NCBI GenBank assembly: GCA_023230525.1
Contig: JALNXE010000051.1
Coordinates: forward strand, 1 to 30,322
Source of the DNA: Desulfobulbaceae bacterium
GTDB lineage: Bacteria > Desulfobacterota > Desulfobulbia > Desulfobulbales > SURF-16
Length of the DNA: 30,322 nucleotides
Direction of reading: 5' to 3'
Shown here: positions 23,947 to 30,322 of the stretch, in pieces
Layout: every line of letters begins with the position of its first letter
How positions within the stretch are numbered: the first letter of the stretch is position 1
Notes under the pieces: generated by a model
Told to the model about the DNA's origin: nothing
Database searches by the model: none
The model's input: only the letters and a program-made list of their open reading frames with translations
Program-made: the position numbers and the translations under genes

Positions 23947-24236
23947 AGGCGGGGATATCCCTGTGCTTCGTTTTTTGGTGCCGGCAGATGCTGCGGCCGG
24001 GGACAAAATCATTTTCTTTACTGCTACACAAAACTGTAACTATCTCGATACAGCAAGTAAAGTTTTTTTCCAGCGGTAAAGCATTATTAACCCAGGCAAC
24101 CAGTCTGATTACAGGCGATTAAGGGAGTTTTGCTAAGAGTTATTAACAGCTGAAAAGGCCGCAGCCAACGGAAACGGCAAAAAGATATTGCTTACCATGC
24201 AAAGATTAATCAATCATGATCTTTTCCCTTATTTCT

Positions 24237-25292
24237 TCAGTAGAGACGATGAAAGGCGGAGGCCTTGATCACGGCGATCACCTCCGCGCCCTGGCGGACG
24301 TCCAGCTCACGGACCGAGTCGGGCACGATCTGGCAGATCAGGCGGCCGCCGCCGCAGGCCAGCTCCACCCCGATGCGGTTGCCGGCGCCGAAGAGGCCCT
24401 CCACCCGGCAGGGCAGGATGTTGCGGGCGCTGCTGGCCTCGGGATGGCGCTTGAACAGGGTGATATCCTTGGCTGCCAGCTCAAAGACATTATCCCCCGC
24501 TGCCCCGGACTCGGTGAGCACCAGGTCAACTTCCCCCCAGCGATAGAGCCAGAGATCGCCGTGGGGCCGCGGTGCGCGCAGGGTCAGCAGGTTGGCGTAG
24601 CCGCGGCTGCCGGTCACCAGACTTCCCCGGGCCAGTTCCTCGGCCGGCAGACGCTGCTGCATCCGGCCCGCCTCGAACACCAGCACCTCCTCGGCCATCA
24701 GCCGCATCTCATGCAGGGAATGGCTGATAAAGAGCAGCGGCACGGCAAATTCGCTGAAGACCTTGTTCAGATAAGGGATGATCTGAAATTTCAGCTCTTC
24801 ATCCAGCCCGGAGAGCGGCTCATCCATGAGAATCAGGCGGGGGCAGGCGAGTACGGTGCGGCCCAGGGCCACCCGCTGCCGCTCGCCGCCGGAAAGCGCG
24901 TTGACGCCCCGCTCCAGCAGATGGTCTATCTGCAGCACCCTGGCCAGGGTCTGCGGATCAATCCGCCGTTCCGCCTCGGGGGTGCGCTTCCAGCCATAGA
25001 GCAGATTGCGGCGCACGTTCATATGGGGAAAGAGATGCGCATGCTGAAAAACCACGCCGATCCGGCGCTTTTCAGGCGGCACATTGATGTGCCGGGCCGA
25101 ATCAAAAAGGGTCTGCCCGGCCAGCTCGATTACGCCCTCGTCCGGTTCCAGCAGACCGGCCAGCAGATGCATGAGGGTGGATTTGCCGCTGCCGGAAGGC
25201 CCGAAGATGCCGCAGCGGTTTTCCGTCAGACAAAAGGCGACATCCAGCTTGAATCCGCCGTAATTCTTGCGCACCGAGACATCAAGATTCAT
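24237..25292 (-). CDS. modC: Molybdate ABC transporter ATP-binding protein ModC
   Basis: The 351-residue ATPase has Walker A GPSGSGKST (about residues 31-39), Q-loop VVFQHAHLF, signature LSGGERQR (about 133), Walker B RLILMDEP, and switch His in LFISHS. A C-terminal TOBE/molybdate-binding region (about 285-351) contains NILPCRVEGLFGAGNRIGVEL and EVIAVIKASAFH. It powers molybdate (or tungstate) import. Its start overlaps the modB stop in ATGA, so the two are coupled. Nothing is missing compared with the usual length. Confidence 0.92.
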   Translation of the reverse strand: MNLDVSVRKNYGGFKLDVAFCLTENRCGIFGPSGSGKSTLMHLLAGLLEPDEGVIELAGQTLFDSARHINVPPEKRRIGVVFQHAHLFPHMNVRRNLLYGWKRTPEAERRIDPQTLARVLQIDHLLERGVNALSGGERQRVALGRTVLACPRLILMDEPLSGLDEELKFQIIPYLNKVFSEFAVPLLFISHSLHEMRLMAEEVLVFEAGRMQQRLPAEELARGSLVTGSRGYANLLTLRAPRPHGDLWLYRWGEVDLVLTESGAAGDNVFELAAKDITLFKRHPEASSARNILPCRVEGLFGAGNRIGVELACGGGRLICQIVPDSVRELDVRQGAEVIAVIKASAFHRLY

Positions 25293-25978
25293 TGCCTGGC
25301 CCTCTGTCTGAATTTACGGGACACGGCTTCGTTGGCCAGCAGCACCACAAACGAGATGACAATGGAGACCAGACACAGGGAAAGGGCCATGCGGTCCCCG
25401 CCGGGGGTATTGGTGTACTCATAGATGGCGAGCGGAATGGTCTGGGTGACGCCGGGGATGTTGCCGGCCAAGATAATGGTGGCGCCGAATTCCCCCAGGC
25501 TGCGGGCGAACATCAGGGTCATTCCGGCCAGCACGGCCCGGCCGGACAGGGGCAGTATGATGGTGACCAGGGTGTCCCACCAGCGCGCCCCCAGGGTCCG
25601 GGAGGCCTGCAGATACCGTTCATCAATGTCCTCCATGCCGGTGCGGATGGAACGCACCAGGAGCGGAAAGCCGACCACCGCCGAGGCAATCACCGCCCCC
25701 TTGAGGGTAAAGATAATGCGGATGCCAAGGGACTGGAGCAGCGGCCCCAGCACTCCGGCTTGGCCAAAAAGCAGCAGCAGCAGATAGCCCACCACCACCG
25801 GCGGCAGCACCAGGGGAAGATTCACCACCCCCTCGATCAGGGCCTTGCCGGGCAGGCGCACAAATACCAGGAGATAGGCCGCCACAAAGCCAAAAGGGAC
25901 GGTGATCAGCGTCGCCGCAATAGCGACCTGGGCCGACAGCCAGATGGCCTGCATATCCTGGGGGGAAAGATTTTGCAT
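25289..25978 (-). CDS. modB: Molybdate ABC transporter permease ModB
   Basis: The 229-residue inner-membrane permease has about five membrane helices. The coupling-loop region reads EDIDERYLQASRTLGARWWDT (the EAA motif, about residues 116-136), followed by IILPLSGRAVLAGMTLMFARSLGEFGATIILAGN, which is characteristic of ModB. AGGAG lies eight bases before ATG 25978. It starts 34 bases after the modA stop and overlaps modC. Confidence 0.93.
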   Translation of the reverse strand: MQNLSPQDMQAIWLSAQVAIAATLITVPFGFVAAYLLVFVRLPGKALIEGVVNLPLVLPPVVVGYLLLLLFGQAGVLGPLLQSLGIRIIFTLKGAVIASAVVGFPLLVRSIRTGMEDIDERYLQASRTLGARWWDTLVTIILPLSGRAVLAGMTLMFARSLGEFGATIILAGNIPGVTQTIPLAIYEYTNTPGGDRMALSLCLVSIVISFVVLLANEAVSRKFRQRARQ

Positions 25979-26012
25979 GGTTTACTCTCCTGCAGACAGT
26001 TTTGGCGGTCTT

Positions 26013-26798
26013 TTAGCGGCCTGGTGCCGCCGGACCCGCCGCCCCGGCGGCGCCAAAGCCGTATTTCTCAAGAATCTTGGCGGCGGCGGGGCTGGCGAGG
26101 AAGTCATAAAAGGCTTTGGCCGCACTGTTTTTCTCCCCGGCAATGGTCAGCCCCACCGGATAGCTGATGGGGTCGTGCAGATTGGCCGGCACCTCATAGA
26201 GGATCACCGCTGTTTTAGCCAGCAGCGCATCGGTGCGGTAGACAAAGGCCCCATCCACCTCGCCCCGGTCGGCATAGAGCAGGGCCTGGCGTACGTCCTG
26301 GGCCATCACCAGCTTTTTGTCCGCGGCCAATTTGTCATACACCCCTGCCGCGCGCATGGCCTGCTCCGCATACTGGCCCGCCGGCACACTCTTGGGGCTG
26401 CCCAGGGCAATGCGCTCCATCACCTCCAGATCCTTGAGAGAATTGACGGATACCTTTTGCGGGCCGACCAGCACCAGGGTATTTTTGGCCAGATCGCGCA
26501 CCGTTTGCGGGGCAATCTTCCCGTCCTTTTCCAGGTAGCTCATCCATTCGGCATTGGCCGAAACAAAAAGATCCGCCGCCGCGCCCTGGGCCACCTGTTT
26601 GGCCAGGGCCCCGGAGGAACCGAAATTGGGCAGCATGGTCACCCCGGCATGATCGGCCACAAAGGCCGCGTCAAGCTCCTTGAAGGCATCGCTCATGCTG
26701 GCCGCCACCGACAGGTGCACCTCGGCGGCCTGCCCCGGCAGGGTGGAAAAAACAAGCGCCTGCAGCAGGATCAGCAAGCCAATAATTTCTTTTTTCAT
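26013..26798 (-). CDS. modA: Molybdate-binding periplasmic protein ModA
   Basis: The 261-residue protein has a signal peptide (about 1-23, ending GQAA) and mature VHLSVAASMSDAFKEL, the conserved ModA opening with ligand Ser residues. FGSSGALAKQVAQGAAADLFVSAN (second oxyanion-contact region) and the QYAEQAM, GEVDGAFVYRTDA and AAKAFYDFLASPAAAKILEKYGF segments follow. It binds molybdate or tungstate in the periplasm for ModB/ModC. ATG 26798 is chosen over the adjacent GTG 26801 because GGAG is five bases away from the ATG. It is the first gene of modABC, with modE upstream in the same direction. Confidence 0.92.
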   Translation of the reverse strand: MKKEIIGLLILLQALVFSTLPGQAAEVHLSVAASMSDAFKELDAAFVADHAGVTMLPNFGSSGALAKQVAQGAAADLFVSANAEWMSYLEKDGKIAPQTVRDLAKNTLVLVGPQKVSVNSLKDLEVMERIALGSPKSVPAGQYAEQAMRAAGVYDKLAADKKLVMAQDVRQALLYADRGEVDGAFVYRTDALLAKTAVILYEVPANLHDPISYPVGLTIAGEKNSAAKAFYDFLASPAAAKILEKYGFGAAGAAGPAAPGR

Positions 26799-26850
26799 CA
26801 CTTCTCCCCCTCTTTAAATGTTGAATGACTGGTAAAAACTGAAAATTAAC

Positions 26851-26877
26851 CACAGAGAGCACAGATCTCACAGAGAT
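26851..26877. repeat. Three 9-base CACAGA repeats upstream of modA
   Basis: CACAGAGAG, CACAGATCT and CACAGAGAT follow one another without gaps between modE and modA. Similar CACAGAG strings recur between genes of many deltaproteobacterial genomes as dispersed repeats. A regulatory role in modA expression is possible but not shown. Confidence 0.6.
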
Positions 26878-26906
26878 AACTTACTTTCCGGACCGGGCAT
26901 CGCCCT

Positions 26907-27719
26907 TCAGCTGACGGCCAGAATGACGCTGGAGGCCTTGATGATGGCCGAGGCGGCAACTCCCACCTCCAGACCGAGAGTGCGGCCGCCCTGGCTGGTG
27001 ATGACCGCGGTCACCGTACTGCCGCCGGGAAGATCGATGGTCACCACATCGTTGACCGCCCCTTCATCAATACGGCTGATGGTGCCGGTGAGCACATTCC
27101 GGGCGGAAAGCCGATTTTTTTCACAATCACGGCCCACCATTACCGACGGGGCCTTGACCATGGCCAGCACCTCGACCCCCGGCACCAGCCCGAGCCGCTC
27201 CACGCTGTTGTTGGTGATCACGGCCACCACGGTATCTCCGCCTTTTAAGGCGACATCAACGATGCTGTTTACCGCCCCTTTCTCCACCCCGGCCACCCGG
27301 CCTGCCCAGACATTTCTGGCACTTACTTTCATTTCCATCCTTCTTATTGTCTTGAGTGTATTAAAGGCCTCTTCCGGCTGCTCACCAAAAAAGGTCATGA
27401 AGGCCTGTAATTCCCGGCGCAGCATGCGCACCCGCTGCAGCAGCAACCGCCCCTCATCGGTGAGCATGGTCCCGCCGCCGCCGCTGCCGCCCGCCTGGCG
27501 CACCACCAGCGACCGGACCGACAGGTTGTTTAAGGCATCCAGCTGCTCCCAGGCTGTTTTATAGCTCATGCCGGCGGCCTTGGCCGCCTGATTGATGGAC
27601 CCGCAGGCCTCAATTTTTTCCAGCAGGGTAATAGCCGGGTTTTCACTGCCCGGCCAGCCCAGCATATGGTGCAGGCCATGGCCGGCTGCGGCTGCCTGCT
27701 GCGCTTTTTTCGTCTTCAT
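26907..27719 (-). CDS. modE: Molybdenum-responsive regulator ModE with two Mop domains
   Basis: The 270-residue regulator has an N-terminal winged helix of the ModE/LysR type (about residues 25-100, with SINQAAKAAGMSYKTAWEQLDALNN). Two tandem molbindin (Mop) domains follow: KVSARNVWAGRVAGVEKGAVNS at about 132 and RLSARNVLTGTISRIDEGAVND at about 203. ModE dimers bind molybdate through the Mop pair and then repress molybdate uptake genes. The frame is open upstream to 27887, but that part is proline/arginine-rich and lies in the promoter. ATG 27719 gives the standard N-terminus, with GAGGG ten bases upstream. A ModE-like operator lies 22 bases before the start, so self-control is likely. Confidence 0.9.
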   Translation of the reverse strand: MKTKKAQQAAAAGHGLHHMLGWPGSENPAITLLEKIEACGSINQAAKAAGMSYKTAWEQLDALNNLSVRSLVVRQAGGSGGGGTMLTDEGRLLLQRVRMLRRELQAFMTFFGEQPEEAFNTLKTIRRMEMKVSARNVWAGRVAGVEKGAVNSIVDVALKGGDTVVAVITNNSVERLGLVPGVEVLAMVKAPSVMVGRDCEKNRLSARNVLTGTISRIDEGAVNDVVTIDLPGGSTVTAVITSQGGRTLGLEVGVAASAIIKASSVILAVS

Positions 27720-27740
27720 ATCATCAGGACCCTCGGAGAT

Positions 27741-27763
27741 CGTTATGCAAAATTGGAATAACG
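27741..27763. promoter_or_regulatory. ModE-like operator over the modE promoter
   Basis: CGTTAT at 27741-27746 and ATAACG at 27758-27763 form a perfect inverted repeat with an 11-base centre. A second overlapping repeat is TTATGC (27743-27748) with GCATAA (27763-27768). Known ModE sites have CGTTATA-like arms. The element overlaps the probable -10 of the modE promoter. Confidence 0.6.
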
Positions 27764-27790
27764 CATAATAAAACAAGGCGGATTTGTCAA
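27762..27790 (-). promoter_or_regulatory. Probable modE promoter
   Basis: On the minus strand a perfect TTGACA lies at 27790-27785. With 17 bases of spacing the -10 is TATGCG (27767-27762), and a better TATTAT begins with shorter spacing. The -10 overlaps the ModE-like inverted repeat, as expected for repression. Confidence 0.5.
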
Positions 27791-28291
27791 GCAGCAGAGC
27801 AAGGCCCATGCCAGCTGCTTGCCGCTCATCCGCAGCAGGGGCGCGGCGGAGGCGTTTTCCAGCCGATGCTCCTTGCCGCCATGGCAAAAGGGCTTACTTT
27901 TTGAAAAAAAGCAGCGCGGACATCCAGCAATAAAGCCGGCAAAACGAGCTACAAAAACGTCATCCTTGTCACTCTATTGTCATCCATGCGACAAAATCGG
28001 CAGGACATCCCCCCTCCATAACCCCGCCTTGCCGCGACGTCGACGCCGATCGCCATCCTGTTTGCATCCAGGTAGTTACCGTTATATTTTCTCATACCTG
28101 GCAAACATTATCTTGCGGAAAGATAGGGGAATAGGGTAGATAAATAACAGGGACTGCACGTCCGGAAGAGCAGGCCATGCTCCCCTGTTCCCTCAGCACG
28201 AAAATCAAGATTGACAAAAGGCCATCGCTGCACATTTATCGGGGGAAATTCCCCTATTTTTTCAGGAAACAGCAGCGCCGGAAGCAAGCAC
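27791..28291. other. Divergent intergenic region between modE and the next gene
   Basis: No gene is supported. CCAGGTA at 28068-28074 and TACCTGG at 28095-28101 form a perfect 7-base inverted repeat whose 20-base loop contains CGTTATAT (28080-28087), the sequence of a single ModE half-site. TTGTC/GACAA arms near 27974-27991 form another short repeat. Neither can be assigned a role. Confidence 0.4.
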
Positions 28292-28714
28292 ATGCCGATC
28301 ACCTATGCATATGATCCATGCAGCAACGTCCTGCACTCCTACCATTCCGGCGTCCAGACCGTTTCCGAAATCTGCGGGCATTTTGAAAAGATCGCCGCCG
28401 ATGCAAGCATCCGGCAAGGTTACATTGAGGTCGTGCATTGCGCCGATGATGTTGAGTTCGATTTTAACAGCCGTACCGCCCGTCTGATTCCCATTCGCTT
28501 CTCGGAACTAAAAGCCAAAAAACGCATAAGGGCCGCCATCTTCATCGGTGCGACGCAGCTGCAATACGGCATCGCGCGGATGATGAAAAATCTTCATGAA
28601 GTATACGATCCCACCGATGACATCCGGGTCGTCCGCAGTGAGGAAGAAGCGCAAAGAGAAATCAACAGCAGCATCCCGGCCAAAAACGAATTACCCGGAA
28701 TTGTCTGCGGTTAG
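28292..28714 (+). CDS. Conserved protein of unknown function, about 140 residues
   Basis: The 140-residue protein from ATG 28292 begins MPITYAYDPCSNVLHSYHSG, followed by VSEICGHFEKIAADASIRQGYIEVVH and FIGATQLQYGIARMMKNLHEVYDP. The pattern of short strands and helices, with an 'IEVVHC' strand and a 'QYGIARM' helix, recalls small STAS- or SpoIIAA-like proteins common in Deltaproteobacteria, which I know only as hypothetical. The frame is open further upstream to 28211, but GGAAG seven bases before 28292 and the family-like start favour the shorter form. No signal peptide or membrane helix is seen. Confidence 0.65.
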   Translation: MPITYAYDPCSNVLHSYHSGVQTVSEICGHFEKIAADASIRQGYIEVVHCADDVEFDFNSRTARLIPIRFSELKAKKRIRAAIFIGATQLQYGIARMMKNLHEVYDPTDDIRVVRSEEEAQREINSSIPAKNELPGIVCG

Positions 28715-29217
28715 TCAAAACCTTCGCCTTGGTCCCATAACTTCCCCAACTCTCCTGCTCATCCCGGCAGAACCTCTCCATACCAGCAAGCGAAGCTCAG
28801 TTTTTTATTTTTTTGCAGACCTGCGGCCATTTTATGTATATGCTGAACATCATGCCTACGAATCAGCAGCAAATCAAGGATTGCCTGGCGGGTTTCCACC
28901 AGACCGCTCCCTTGTGCCGCCTGGCGGATTTTGGCTGGATTTTTTTTTAGGTTGCCGACAGGCGGCACATCAACTATTTTCACTGGAGCGCGCGCCAAGA
29001 TACCCGGCCGGAGCTTGCGAAACCGGATAAGCCGGGCAGGCCGCTGACAAATACATTTGACTGATCGGGTTATTTGAGGAAAAATGGATTGGCAAGAAAT
29101 AACCAGGCAAGCCGCATGATGAATTTTTGCCGCTGGTTATGAATTTGCCGTGATTTCCCGAGTTGCTGCCGGTAATGCAGTTATTGCCGCATCCAGCGGC
29201 TGAAAAGTGTAAACAAC
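28715..29217. other. 503-base intergenic region with a long hairpin
   Basis: No coding region is convincing; the frames open here have atypical composition and no ribosome binding site. A T-rich run near 28800-28813, with distant CTTCGC/GCGAAG arms, may terminate the preceding gene. The 10-base inverted repeat at 28914-28968 is the clearest structure. No known riboswitch motif was recognised. Confidence 0.4.
28914..28968. repeat. 10-bp perfect inverted repeat
   Basis: GTGCCGCCTG at 28914-28923 is perfectly complementary to CAGGCGGCAC at 28959-28968. The 35-base loop includes a run of nine T on the plus strand. The role is unknown. Confidence 0.7.
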
Positions 29218-30322
29218 ATGCAGAGCAAAAAAAATTTCCCGCAAAAGCTCACCGCCCTTTTGATTTACGGCAGACCTCCGCTGGTTCTCGGCGGCATGAT
29301 ATGCGCCATCGCCGTCATGTGGAACCGCAGCCTTCCCCTCTATGTAGCCGGTGTGTTTCTGCTGCTGATCTCCATGAGCTTTGACATGGTGGACGGCTGG
29401 TTCGCGGCGCGTTACCCTCCCCATGCCACCATGGCCAGCCTGGCTGACCGGGTCATGGATAAAATCGTCTACTCGATTATCTTTCCGCTGGTTTCCGCCG
29501 GCATGATGTGGCGCCTCATCTTCATTGCCCCTGATCATACCCGGCCGGAAGTGCTGCACGCCATCCTGGTGCTGGTGCTGTGCATCACGGTGCTGATTCG
29601 GGACAGCTTCGCCCATTTCGTGCGCAGCTGCGCCATCCAGCAGGGCTTTGAATCCGAAACCATGGAATTCACCCGCCTGCGCACCATGGTTGCGGCCCCG
29701 GTGGGAGCCCTGCTTTATATCCATGCCTTCTTCCTGCCCGGCAAAGGCGAATCGGCAATCTACCTCTTCATTTCCCGGCTGGCCGATCTGCCGCTGCGCA
29801 CCTACTTCATCATCGAAATCATCTTCCTGATTATCAATTTCGGTTCCATAGCGGGTCTGTGCCGGAAATACGGCACGCTACTGCTCGATGAGGTATGCCA
29901 TGAAGATGACCTGCTGCGCCGGCGCATTCTGGCCTTTTTCCCCAACGCCCTGACGGTTCTCAATGCCCTGATGGGCCTTCTGGCGGTTCTTTTCACTCAC
30001 CAGGGCCTGATTCGCCAGGCCTATCTGTTCCTGGTGGGGGCGGCGATCTTTGACAAGCTTGATGGCGCCCTGGCCCGCAAACTGGGGCTGACGGAGCCCT
30101 CGCCCCTGCAGAAAACCGGATCGCGCATGACCCTGGGAGGCCTGCTGGATGATATTGCCGATGGCATCAGTTTCTGTCTGGCTCCGGCCCTGATTTTCCA
30201 CATGACCCTGGCCGACTACCCGGCAGCCGGACTGGAGCAGCCCTGGCCGACCGTGGTGGCCGGGGCTTATTTTCTCCTGGGCGTGACCCGCCTGATCTAT
30301 TTCACCTTCGACCGCGCCCCCA
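29218..30322 (+). CDS. Two-domain CDP-alcohol phosphatidyltransferase, truncated at the window edge
   Basis: The frame from ATG 29218 stays open to the right edge (368 codons) and encodes two CDP-alcohol phosphatidyltransferase domains in one chain. The first (about residues 15-190) has D-x2-D-G at DMVDG and the remaining two Asp in SLADRVMD, but the usual AR and G positions are changed. The second (from about 245) has DKLDGALAR, then an unusually long gap of about 19 residues instead of 8, then GGLLDDIAD followed by GISFCLAPA, which resembles phosphatidylserine synthase. Both domains are rich in membrane helices. Such enzymes transfer a phosphatidyl group from CDP-diacylglycerol to an alcohol. 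Substrates are unknown, and the C-terminus lies outside the window. No clear ribosome binding site is seen. Confidence 0.8.
   Translation, partial: MQSKKNFPQKLTALLIYGRPPLVLGGMICAIAVMWNRSLPLYVAGVFLLLISMSFDMVDGWFAARYPPHATMASLADRVMDKIVYSIIFPLVSAGMMWRLIFIAPDHTRPEVLHAILVLVLCITVLIRDSFAHFVRSCAIQQGFESETMEFTRLRTMVAAPVGALLYIHAFFLPGKGESAIYLFISRLADLPLRTYFIIEIIFLIINFGSIAGLCRKYGTLLLDEVCHEDDLLRRRILAFFPNALTVLNALMGLLAVLFTHQGLIRQAYLFLVGAAIFDKLDGALARKLGLTEPSPLQKTGSRMTLGGLLDDIADGISFCLAPALIFHMTLADYPAAGLEQPWPTVVAGAYFLLGVTRLIYFTFDRAP

Noticed and set aside
24216..25424. 402-codon plus-strand frame opposite modC
   Set aside because: modC shows every ABC ATPase motif in the minus frame. The plus frame is compositionally odd and spans the modC-modB junction.
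27720..27887. 56-codon N-terminal extension of ModE
   Set aside because: It covers the promoter and operator region, has no family similarity, and the standard ModE start is at 27719.
28596..29030. Open frame of 144 codons after the unknown gene
   Set aside because: It overlaps the conserved frame at 28292-28714, has atypical composition and lacks a start signal.

Overview
The window reads as chromosomal DNA of a GC-rich, Gram-negative, anaerobic or metal-respiring bacterium. The most likely placement is Desulfobacterota (Desulfobulbales-like). Evidence for an outer membrane is the LptF/LptG pair, a coiled-coil porin and a cardiolipin synthase. Evidence for the lineage is a multiheme c-type cytochrome, a RACo-like ASKHA ATPase, an HgdC-like activase, an ErcA/sensor-kinase pair and an MglA-type GTPase operon. 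No rRNA, tRNA, CRISPR array, transposase or phage gene was recognised. The placement is inferred from gene content, not from a search.

Layout: 1-379 holds a heptanucleotide repeat and the leader of a porin (380-1705), which ends at a strong terminator. A RACo-like ATPase lacking its ferredoxin domain lies on the minus strand (1814-3349). A plus-strand run follows: lptF, lptG, a three-gene set (5826-7457: a possible 2-hydroxyacyl-CoA dehydratase D-component-like protein, a small activase-like ATPase with both cluster cysteines, and a four-cysteine miniprotein), a TauE/SafE exporter and an orphan branched-chain-type binding protein. Positions 9838-11513 look foreign: an AT-rich stretch with a DUF4258/YgiT-type toxin-antitoxin pair, a membrane protein of unknown function and two attC-like sites, best explained as integron cassettes without an integrase (a CALIN).

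Positions 11728-13248 encode a membrane-anchored XRE regulator with a periplasmic EF-hand-like loop, plus a secreted protein resembling its periplasmic domain. Divergent from them are a triheme cytochrome and a small exported protein. Positions 14338-16911 (minus strand) form a four-gene operon: roadblock protein, MglA GTPase, a duplicated-domain helical protein and a zinc-ribbon protein. Cardiolipin synthase follows (17007-18395).

Positions 18748-21735 hold ercA, broken by a one-base deletion near 19345, overlapped by a hybrid GAF-histidine kinase-receiver gene. A lone receiver protein and a PAS-GGDEF protein come next. modE and modABC (minus strand, 24237-27719) form a molybdate uptake module, with a ModE-like operator over the modE promoter. 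The window ends with an unrecognised conserved protein and a double-domain CDP-alcohol phosphatidyltransferase that runs off the right edge.

The strongest leads for something new are the activase module in the lptFG operon, the integrase-less cassettes, and the MglA operon with its duplicated-domain protein.
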